From assembly GCA_044507625.1 (NCBI GenBank), contig JBIQJE010000003.1, forward strand, positions 270,236 through 334,235: DNA of 64,000 nucleotides. The letters run 5' to 3'. The position numbers and the translations under genes were made by a program. A model generated the notes under the pieces. It saw only the letters and a program-made list of their open reading frames with translations, had not been told where the DNA came from and did no database searches. This DNA is from Hyphomicrobium_A sp044507625. Its GTDB lineage: Bacteria > Pseudomonadota > Alphaproteobacteria > Rhizobiales > Hyphomicrobiaceae. Of the stretch, positions 17,570 through 24,503 are shown in pieces; the first letter of the stretch is position 1; each line of letters opens with the position of its first letter.

Positions 17570-17615
17570 GTTCGTCTGGCGCATTCGTATGGCCCAAAAA
17601 CGTGCGTGGCCCGCG

Positions 17616-19958
17616 CTACTGCGGGAGCTTCGCGCGCACTTCCGCTGCGGCCGCCACCATGTTCACGAGTGCGGGGCGGACTTCATCCCATTTGCGGGTC
17701 TTGAGGCCGCAGTCCGGATTGACCCAGATCTGGTCGGGCGAAAGGTTGCGGCGCGCCTTCTGCAGCAGGTCGACCATCTCCGCTGTGCTCGGCACGCGCG
17801 GGGAATGAATGTCGTAGACACCCGGGCCGATCTCGTTCGGATAATGATAGTCGACGAAGGCGTCGAGCAGCTCCATCTTCGAGCGCGAGGTCTCGATTGA
17901 GATCACATCGGCATCCATGGCGCCGATAGCGTCGATGATGTCGTTGAACTCCGAGTAGCACATGTGAGTGTGGATCTGGGTTTCGTCCGCAACGCCCGAG
18001 GAGCAGATGCGGAAGCATTCCACCGCCCACTTGAGATAGTGTTTCCATTCGCTGCGGCGCAGAGGAAGACCTTCCCGCAAAGCCGCTTCATCGATCTGGA
18101 TCATGGCGGCGCCGGCTTTTTCGAGATCGACGACCTCATCGCGGATAGCGAGCGCGATCTGCTTGCACGCTTCGCTGCGGGGAATGTCATCGCGCACGAA
18201 CGACCAGTTGAGGATCGTCACCGGGCCGGTCAGCATGCCCTTCATCGGCTTTTTGGTGAGCGATTGCGCGTAGCGCCACCACTCGACGGTCATCGGCGCA
18301 GGACGTGCGACGTCACCGAACAGGATCGGCGGGCGCACGTAGCGCGAGCCATAGCTCTGTACCCAGGCGTGCTTGGTGAACGCGAAGCCCGCGAGCTGCT
18401 CGCCGAAGTACTGCACCATGTCGTTGCGCTCGAACTCGCCGTGGACGAGCACGTCGATGCCGATTTCCTCCTGCCAGCGCACGGCCGCTGCGGTCTCCTC
18501 GCGCAGGAACGTCACGTAGTCTTTGTCGGCAAGCTTGCCGCGCGCATGGGCCGCGCGCGCCTTGCGTACCTCATCGGTCTGCGGGAAGGAGCCGATGGTG
18601 GTGGTGGGGAAGCTGACGAGACCGAGGCGCTTACGTTGGGCTTCCCGTCGCGTTGCAAAATCGCTCTTGCGCCGGGCCATCTCCGCGGTCACGGCTTCCG
18701 CGCGCGCCTCGACCTTGGAATTGTGGATCTTGGGCGAAGATCGACGTGAAACGGCGGCGCGCATGGATTCTGTCAGTTCAGCCTTCACGCTATCGCGGCC
18801 ACCGTTGAGCGCGCGGCCGATGACACTCAGCTCATCGAGCTTCTGCACGGCAAATGCGAGCCACGTCCGGAGGTCGGCATCGAGGTCCGTCTCGAGCTCC
18901 AGGTCGATTGGCGTGTGCAGCAACGAGCAGGAGGGGGCAATAAAGATTCGGTCGGCGCCGCGCGCTTTGACGACCGGCTCGATGCGGTCGAGAATCTCCG
19001 GCAGGTTGGCCCGCCACACGTTGCGCCCGTCGATTACGCCCAGCGACAGCACGAGGTTCTTCGGTGCCTTGGCGAGCACGGCGTCGAGCTGTTCGGGAGC
19101 GCGCGCCAGGTCGACGTGAAGACCGGCGACGGGGAGCGCGAGCGCCGTATCGAGATTGTCACCGTAAGCCGCGAAGTAGCTCGTCAGCAGAACCTTCAGC
19201 TGTGGCACCGCCTCCGCGAAGCGCCCGTACGCCGACTGCAGGGCAAACGACACGCGCTCGTCGATATCGAGCGCCAGGCATGGCTCGTCGAGCTGTACCC
19301 ACTCAGCGCCCGCAGCATAGAGCTTCTGCAAGACCTCCACGTAGACGGAAATGAGCGCGGGGAGTAGCGAAAGCGTCTCGAAACCCGGCGTCTTCGACTT
19401 TGCGAGCGTCAGGAAAGTGACGGGGCCGAGCAGCACCGGGCGGGTGATGATGCCGAGCGCTTTCGCTTCCTCGAATTCATCGATCGGCTTCGTCGAGGCG
19501 AGAGAGAACATTTGCGTCTGATCGAGCTCTGGCACCATGAAGTGGTAGTTTGTATCGAACCACTTCGTCATTTCCTGCGCGGGAACGCCCGTGCCGCCAT
19601 GATCATGGCCGCAGCCGAGATACGGATGCTCGACCTCGCCGAAGGTCTGGCTGCCGCGCGCCATGGCGAAATAGGTCTCGAGGGAAGGCGCGCCTTTCAC
19701 CACGCCATAGATGCGCGGAACCGCCCCGACCATGACGCTGGTATCGAGGACGTGATCATAGAGTGAGAAGTCGTTGCTGGGGATGTGGGCAATGCCGGCA
19801 TCGCGCTGGCGTTTCCAATTGGCGGCGCGCAGGCCGGCCGCGCAGTCCAGCAGCGTCTTTTCGTCTGACTGCCCTGACCAATAGCTCTCCAGCGCCTTCT
19901 TCAGCTCGCGCTTGGCGCCAATGCGGGGAAATCCGAGGTTTGTTACGATAACGGACAT
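17616..19958 (-). CDS. metE: cobalamin-independent methionine synthase
   Basis: 780 residues, usual for MetE. Transfers the methyl group of 5-methyl-tetrahydropteroyl-polyglutamate to homocysteine in the cytosol without B12. N-terminal barrel begins MSVIVTNLGFPRIGAKRELK; the catalytic C-terminal barrel has TTTIGSFPQT, and the zinc site shows in the HTHMCYSEF stretch and the final CGLKTR. Start ATG 19958 is chosen over an upstream in-frame ATG at 19991 because AGAGG precedes it and the family N terminus begins there. Unlike many metE genes it has no B12 riboswitch of its own: only 66 bases separate it from the thioesterase gene upstream. Confidence 0.95.
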   Translation of the reverse strand: MSVIVTNLGFPRIGAKRELKKALESYWSGQSDEKTLLDCAAGLRAANWKRQRDAGIAHIPSNDFSLYDHVLDTSVMVGAVPRIYGVVKGAPSLETYFAMARGSQTFGEVEHPYLGCGHDHGGTGVPAQEMTKWFDTNYHFMVPELDQTQMFSLASTKPIDEFEEAKALGIITRPVLLGPVTFLTLAKSKTPGFETLSLLPALISVYVEVLQKLYAAGAEWVQLDEPCLALDIDERVSFALQSAYGRFAEAVPQLKVLLTSYFAAYGDNLDTALALPVAGLHVDLARAPEQLDAVLAKAPKNLVLSLGVIDGRNVWRANLPEILDRIEPVVKARGADRIFIAPSCSLLHTPIDLELETDLDADLRTWLAFAVQKLDELSVIGRALNGGRDSVKAELTESMRAAVSRRSSPKIHNSKVEARAEAVTAEMARRKSDFATRREAQRKRLGLVSFPTTTIGSFPQTDEVRKARAAHARGKLADKDYVTFLREETAAAVRWQEEIGIDVLVHGEFERNDMVQYFGEQLAGFAFTKHAWVQSYGSRYVRPPILFGDVARPAPMTVEWWRYAQSLTKKPMKGMLTGPVTILNWSFVRDDIPRSEACKQIALAIRDEVVDLEKAGAAMIQIDEAALREGLPLRRSEWKHYLKWAVECFRICSSGVADETQIHTHMCYSEFNDIIDAIGAMDADVISIETSRSKMELLDAFVDYHYPNEIGPGVYDIHSPRVPSTAEMVDLLQKARRNLSPDQIWVNPDCGLKTRKWDEVRPALVNMVAAAAEVRAKLPQ

Positions 19959-20024
19959 GGGGCCTCTCTTGGCACGCAGGCGCGCCGGCAATGTGCTTGA
20001 AACTTTAAGATGGGGACGGTGGTG

Positions 20025-20432
20025 TCAGACCGGCAGTGGCGTTTCGGCATCCTCGATCTTGCGGATCGGGGTCGGATGGCCATCATCATCCACGGCGACC
20101 ATCTCGAAGCGCCCGCGCATCGCCAGCTTGCGCTCGCGCGTGCGCATCGTCTCGGAGATGACGTCGACCTTGACCGTCATCGAAGTGCGCCCGATGCGCT
20201 CGACGCAGGCGGTCAGCTCCACGAGCTGGCCGACCGGAACGGGAAGATGGAAGTCGACCTTGTCCGACGAGGCCATCACGACGTTTGCGCCCGCCCGGCG
20301 CGCGGCGGCAATCGCCGCCGCCTTGCTCATCAGGTTGAGCGCCGTCCCGCCGAACAGGGTGCCGTAGTGGTTCGCCTGCTCGGGAAAGACGATTTCGACA
20401 AAGCGCGTCACGTTGGGATCGACCGCGTCCAT
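20025..20432 (-). CDS. acyl-CoA thioesterase, hotdog fold
   Basis: 135 residues, the size of YciA/BACH-type thioesterases. The motif ANHYGTLFGGTALNLMSKAA carries the Asn/His and Gly-rich helix cap of the hotdog active region; the second strand set SDKVDFHLPVPVGQLVELTA and GRTSMTVKVDV follow the family pattern. Hydrolyses acyl-CoAs to free CoA in the cytosol. Four bases downstream of the small protein that follows aceA, so it probably belongs to the aceA transcript and its substrate may relate to acetate or fatty-acid use. Confidence 0.85.
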   Translation of the reverse strand: MDAVDPNVTRFVEIVFPEQANHYGTLFGGTALNLMSKAAAIAAARRAGANVVMASSDKVDFHLPVPVGQLVELTACVERIGRTSMTVKVDVISETMRTRERKLAMRGRFEMVAVDDDGHPTPIRKIEDAETPLPV

Positions 20433-20436
20433 CGTC

Positions 20437-20685
20437 TCAATCCTTATCGTCGTCGTGCTCGGCCATGCGAATGATCGGCACCATCTGGTCGCCCCATTGT
20501 CCGGTTCCGTTGTGAATGCGGGACCGGCGCATTAGCTCGACCGTGGCACCCGCCTTCACCGCCGCCTCGATCTGCTCGTTGAGGCGGTGCAAGGTATCGG
20601 CGACGCGGCGTATGAGAAGCTCCACCTCGTGCCGCTGGCCCGGGCCGCCGAATGGCTCGCCCATGGGAATGACGTCCGCAGACAT
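20437..20685 (-). CDS. small conserved-type hypothetical protein between aceA and thioesterase
   Basis: 82 residues, start ATG 20685 with AAAGGA upstream. Mostly charged and helical (VELLIRRVADTLHRLNEQIE, AAVKAGATVELMRRSR), ending in an acidic tail EHDDDKD; no membrane segment, no known domain. It lies 25 bases after aceA and four before the thioesterase on the same strand, so it is part of that operon. Function unknown. Confidence 0.7.
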   Translation of the reverse strand: MSADVIPMGEPFGGPGQRHEVELLIRRVADTLHRLNEQIEAAVKAGATVELMRRSRIHNGTGQWGDQMVPIIRMAEHDDDKD

Positions 20686-20710
20686 GGCAGTATCCTTTGT
20701 GGTGACGGGC

Positions 20711-22000
20711 CTATTCAGCGGCGGGACGAAACTGCGCCGTTTCGGTTGATTCCGACATTGCGGTCGTGGATGAGACACCGCCCGTGATGGCGAGCGACAC
20801 GGCGTCGAAGTATCCGGTACCGACCTCGCGCTGGTGACGCGTGGCGGTGTAACCGTTCGCCTCGCTGGCGAATTCGGCCTGCTGCAGCTCCGAATAGGCC
20901 GCCATCCCACGATCGCGATAGCCGCGCGCCAGCTCGAACATGCCGTGATTGAGCTGATGGAAGCCGGCGAGTGTGACGAACTGGAACTTGTAGCCCATCG
21001 CGCCGATCTCGCGCTGGAAGCGGGCGATGCTGTCGGCATCGAGCTTCGCTTGCCAGTTGAACGACGGCGAGCAGTTGTAGGCCAGCATCTTGCCCGGATA
21101 CCTGGCGTGCACGGCTTCGGCGAAGCGACGTGCGTCGTCGAGGTTCGGGGTCGACGTCTCCCACCACAGAAGGTCCGCGTAGGGCGCGTAGGCGAGGCCG
21201 CGGGCGATGCACGCGTCAACGCCGCTGCGCAGGGTGTAGAAGCCTTCCGGTGTGCGCTCCCCGGCGACGATCAACGGGCGGTCGCGCTCGTCGATGTCCG
21301 AGGTGATGAGCTTGGCGGATTCGGCGTCAGTGCGGGCGACGATGAGAGTTGGCACACCCATCACATCAGCAGCGAGCCGCGCGGCGACGAGATTGCGGAT
21401 GTGCGCGGCGGTTGGAATCAGCACTTTGCCGCCGAGGTGGCCGCACTTCTTTTCCGACGCGAGCTGGTCCTCGAAGTGAACGCCGGCGACGCCCGCCTCG
21501 ATGTAGGCCTTCATGATCTCGAAGGAATTGAGCGGGCCACCGAAGCCGGCCTCCGCATCGGCCACGATGGGCGCGAACCAGGTATCGACGCTTTTCTTGC
21601 CTTCCGAGTGCTCGATCTGATCGGCGCGCTGCAGCGTGCGGTTGATACGGCGGGCAAGCTCCGGACCGGCATTCGCGGGATAGAGGCTCTGGTCGGGGTA
21701 CATCGCAGAAGCGGTATTCGCATCGGCGGCGACCTGCCAGCCGGAGAGATAGATCGCCTTCAGGCCTGCGCGCACCATCTGCATCGCCTGATTGCCGGTG
21801 ACGGCGCCGAGCGCATGCACATAAGGCTCCGAATGGAGCAATTGCCACAAACGCTCGGCGCCATGCTCAGCGATCGTGTGGCGAACCGGCAGGGAGCCAC
21901 GCAAACGCTTCACATCGGCAACGGAGTAGGGACGCTCAATGCCATCGAAGCGCCCCTTCGGTGCGGTGGGCAGCAGGTCATTGAAGTCGGCGTTAGCCAT
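20711..22000 (-). CDS. aceA: isocitrate lyase
   Basis: 429 residues. Cleaves isocitrate to glyoxylate and succinate, the first step of the glyoxylate bypass (or of the icl+ variant of the serine cycle in methylotrophs). The active-site motif KKCGHLGGKVL contains the catalytic Cys. SGWQVAADANTA, YPDQSLYP, FAPIVADAEAGFGG, HFEDQLASEKK and NCSPSFNW are all family hallmarks. Start ATG 22000 is taken because GGGA precedes it; an in-frame ATG at 22021 is too close to the divergent promoter. Divergent from a ScfR/RamB-like regulator. Confidence 0.96.
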   Translation of the reverse strand: MANADFNDLLPTAPKGRFDGIERPYSVADVKRLRGSLPVRHTIAEHGAERLWQLLHSEPYVHALGAVTGNQAMQMVRAGLKAIYLSGWQVAADANTASAMYPDQSLYPANAGPELARRINRTLQRADQIEHSEGKKSVDTWFAPIVADAEAGFGGPLNSFEIMKAYIEAGVAGVHFEDQLASEKKCGHLGGKVLIPTAAHIRNLVAARLAADVMGVPTLIVARTDAESAKLITSDIDERDRPLIVAGERTPEGFYTLRSGVDACIARGLAYAPYADLLWWETSTPNLDDARRFAEAVHARYPGKMLAYNCSPSFNWQAKLDADSIARFQREIGAMGYKFQFVTLAGFHQLNHGMFELARGYRDRGMAAYSELQQAEFASEANGYTATRHQREVGTGYFDAVSLAITGGVSSTTAMSESTETAQFRPAAE

Positions 22001-22132
22001 CGTCGCGATCCCTCTTGTCAAAGACTGATCTTCGCATTATGCGCAACGGGGAAACAGGCGAAACGCCTGAAATTGCGGATGTTTGTGAAGCACTTCGCAG
22101 CGCATTGCGAATCTTGCAAATCGGATGTTGCG
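22001..22132. promoter_or_regulatory. divergent aceA/regulator promoter with TTCGCA inverted repeats
   Basis: The 132-base gap has two related palindromes: TTCGCATTATGCGCAA at 22031-22046 and TTCGCA-GCGCAT-TGCGAA at 22094-22111, followed by TTGCAA at 22114. Regulators of the neighbouring gene's family bind TTTGC/TTCGCA-rich inverted repeats, so these are good operator candidates for both genes. Confidence 0.55.
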
Positions 22133-23551
22133 ATGAAAAAGGCCTTTATCGGAGTGCACCTTCGCCGTCTGCGCGAAGAGCGCGGGCTGACCCAGCTCGC
22201 CCTCTCCAGGGCGCTCGAGCTCTCCCCCAGCTACGTCAACCAGCTCGAGAAGAACCAGCGTCCGCTGACGGTGCCGATCCTGCTCAAAATCAACGCTGTG
22301 TTCGGCGTCGACGTGCAGATGTTCTCCGAGGACGAGGAGGCCCGGCTGATCGCGGATCTGCGCGATGTGCTCGCCGAGCCGCCGGTCGAGGAGAAAGTCG
22401 CGATCAGCGAAATCCGCGAGATCGCCAGCAGCATGCCGGCGGTAGGCCGCGCCATCGTCGCGCTGCATCGGCGCTATCGCATGGCACTGGAGCGTTCGGA
22501 CGCGCTCGCCGCTCAGTTCGGTGTCGAGCCGAGCGCTGCGGACACCCCGATGCAGCTCATGCCCTACGAGCGCGTGCGCGACTTCTTCTATGCCCGCCAC
22601 AACTACATACCCGATCTCGACGAGGCGGCGGAGCGGCTGTTCGCATCCGCCCGCCTGCAGATCGGCGACACGGCGACGGGCCTCAAGACACACCTTCTGA
22701 AGAAACACGATGTGAAAACCGTCATCGAGCCCTACGGCGGCCCGCGCAATGCGCAACGCCGTTTCGATGCGACCGCGCGCGTGCTTTACATGTCGTCGTC
22801 GCTCAATCCCGGGCAGCAGGCCTTCGAGATGGCGACGCTCATCGCCTATCTGGAGCAGAGCGAGACGCTCGATGATCTCGCAAAGGAGGCAGCCGCAGGC
22901 AGCGAGGAGACCTACCGTCTCGCCCGCATCGGACTTGCGAACCACTTCGCCGGCGCCCTGCTGATGCCCTATGCGCACTTTCTCGAAGCGGCCGAGGCCA
23001 TGCGCTACGATATCGAGCTGCTGGGGCAGCGCTTCGGCGTCGGCTTTGAGACGGTCTGCCATCGCCTCAGCACCATGCAGCGCCAGGACGCGCGCGGCGT
23101 GCCGTTCTTCTTCGTGCGCGTGGATCGCGCCGGAAACATTTCGAAGCGCCAGTCGGCGACCGATTTCCACTTCTCGCGCGTCGGCGGTACGTGCCCTTTG
23201 TGGAACGTCTATGAGGCGTTCTCATCGCCTGGAAAGATCCTGACCCAGCTCGCGCGTATGCCCGACGGGCGCACGTACCTTTGGATCGCACGCATGATCT
23301 CCCGCGGGGTCGGCGGCTACGGCGCGCCGGCGAAAACCTTTGCCATTGGTCTGGGCTGTGACGTCAGCCACGCGCACCGGCTGGTGTATGCGAAGGGCCT
23401 CGACCTCAAGGCAGACGCTGCGGTGCCGATCGGCGTCGGCTGCAAGGTGTGCGAACGGCCGAACTGCGCCCAGCGCGCGTTCCCGCCCATCGGGAGGCGC
23501 ACGGTCATCAACGAAAATGAGCGCCGCTTCAATCCCTATCCGGTCGAATGA
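22133..23551 (+). CDS. short-chain fatty acyl regulator (ScfR/RamB-type, XRE + IrrE-like)
   Basis: About 472 residues. N-terminal XRE helix-turn-helix (VHLRRLREERGLTQLALS, SPSYVNQLEKNQRPL), then an IrrE/ImmA-like region about residues 150-300 in which the usual HExxH zinc site is replaced (LANHFAGALLMPYAHF keeps the ANxFAxxLLMP frame). A C-terminal DUF2083-type domain follows, with cysteines in GCKVCERPNCAQRAF. Actinobacterial RamB of this family controls aceA and acetate genes, and proteobacterial members sense short-chain acyl-CoAs. Divergence from aceA gives it the obvious target. Start 22133 is a choice; another in-frame ATG is at 22079. Confidence 0.88.
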   Translation: MKKAFIGVHLRRLREERGLTQLALSRALELSPSYVNQLEKNQRPLTVPILLKINAVFGVDVQMFSEDEEARLIADLRDVLAEPPVEEKVAISEIREIASSMPAVGRAIVALHRRYRMALERSDALAAQFGVEPSAADTPMQLMPYERVRDFFYARHNYIPDLDEAAERLFASARLQIGDTATGLKTHLLKKHDVKTVIEPYGGPRNAQRRFDATARVLYMSSSLNPGQQAFEMATLIAYLEQSETLDDLAKEAAAGSEETYRLARIGLANHFAGALLMPYAHFLEAAEAMRYDIELLGQRFGVGFETVCHRLSTMQRQDARGVPFFFVRVDRAGNISKRQSATDFHFSRVGGTCPLWNVYEAFSSPGKILTQLARMPDGRTYLWIARMISRGVGGYGAPAKTFAIGLGCDVSHAHRLVYAKGLDLKADAAVPIGVGCKVCERPNCAQRAFPPIGRRTVINENERRFNPYPVE

Positions 23552-23571
23552 CCCGGACACGCGAGGACTTT

Positions 23572-24084
23572 ATGCTTCCCAGCACCTGCGATCTCTATGA
23601 CCGCTTCGAGGATGACGTGCGCGTTGCGAATGCCGCTTGGCGGGACTTCGGCGCCCGCCGCAGCTTTGCGGGTGTGGCGGTCACCGTGAAGTGCTTCGAA
23701 GACAATTCACGCGTGAAGGAGCTGCTCGATCAGCCGGGTGCGGGAAAGGTTCTGCTCGTCGACGGCGGCGGCAGCCCGCGCTGCGCGCTGATGGGTGACA
23801 TGATCGCCAAGGCCGCCGTGAAGAACAGCTGGGAAGGCGTGATCATCCATGGATGCGTGCGCGACGTCGCGGCGCTGGCGTGTCTCGACCTCGGCATCAA
23901 GGCGCTCGGAACGACACCGCGGAAGTCGACCCGGCGCGGAGAGGGCACCGCCGGCATCGCGATCGAACTCGGCGGCGCACAGGTTCGAAATGGGGACCAC
24001 GTCGTAGCGGACGAGGACGGTGTCCTGATCCTGAATGCTGTGCAATCGGCGGCTGCCTTCGGTGTGCGCGCGCAACAGGCGTAG
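23572..24084 (+). CDS. rraA: RraA-family protein
   Basis: 170 residues, fitting RraA (regulator of RNase E) and the closely related HMG/oxaloacetate aldolases. Core motif GGGSPRCALMGDMIAKAAV then GVIIHGCVRDVAAL and PRKSTRRGEG. In aldolase members the Arg-Asp of CVRD binds the metal-bound substrate, and both residues are present, so RraA versus aldolase cannot be decided. ATG 23572 has GAGGA just upstream; an in-frame ATG at 23548 overlapping the regulator stop lacks a ribosome site. Confidence 0.85.
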   Translation: MLPSTCDLYDRFEDDVRVANAAWRDFGARRSFAGVAVTVKCFEDNSRVKELLDQPGAGKVLLVDGGGSPRCALMGDMIAKAAVKNSWEGVIIHGCVRDVAALACLDLGIKALGTTPRKSTRRGEGTAGIAIELGGAQVRNGDHVVADEDGVLILNAVQSAAAFGVRAQQA

Positions 24085-24220
24085 CGTCAACCAATCGGGA
24101 TAACGTGTGCATAGTTAGTGCACATCTCGAAAACACACCCCCACATCTTGCGTCATCCCGCGAGTCAGACCCATATCGGAAGCGTCATGGGTCGCCGGGC
24201 CTAACCACCCGGCGCTAAGA

Positions 24221-24378
24221 GGGAACTCGGTGCGCTGAGCCTTAGGGCGATGGCAATTCCGGGGCTGCCCCCGCAACTGTTAGCGGCGAGCTAGCTGTCG
24301 ATCACGGTCACTGGTGCACATTTGCATCGGGAAGGCCAGACAGGTGGCAACGACCCGCGAGCCAGGAGACCTGCCTGT
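24221..24378 (+). promoter_or_regulatory. cobalamin (AdoCbl) riboswitch upstream of nrdAB
   Basis: Contains GGGAACTCGGTG, the core CCGGGGCTGCCCCCGCAACTG with TTAGCGGCG, GGTCACTGG, CGGGAAGGCC and the B12 box GAGCCAGGAGACCTGCC (24359-24375). All conserved blocks are in order on the plus strand. The next gene is nrdA at 24504. Repression of a B12-independent ribonucleotide reductase by B12 is an established use of this riboswitch. Confidence 0.94.
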
Positions 24379-24475
24379 GATCCGTATTTCACTTCCACGG
24401 GCGGGGTGTCCCGGTGGGTGGTTCTGCGCTGTGCGCGTTTTGGCGACGGCGTGAACGCGCGTACCCATGCGGCCC

Positions 24476-24499
24476 AAGCCCCCTTTCAAGCAGGGGTTT
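24476..24499 (+). promoter_or_regulatory. hairpin covering the nrdA ribosome-binding site
   Basis: AAGCCCC (24476-24482) can pair with GGGGTTT (24493-24499), burying the AGGGG ribosome site that stands seven bases before ATG 24504. This is the expected output device of a translational riboswitch. The pairing with the riboswitch itself was not computed. Confidence 0.5.
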
Positions 24500-24503
24500 G
24501 CCG

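Noticed and set aside
20834..22132. Long plus-strand extension in front of the ScfR-type regulator
   Set aside because: It is antisense to isocitrate lyase over its whole length; the HTH domain starts right after ATG 22133.
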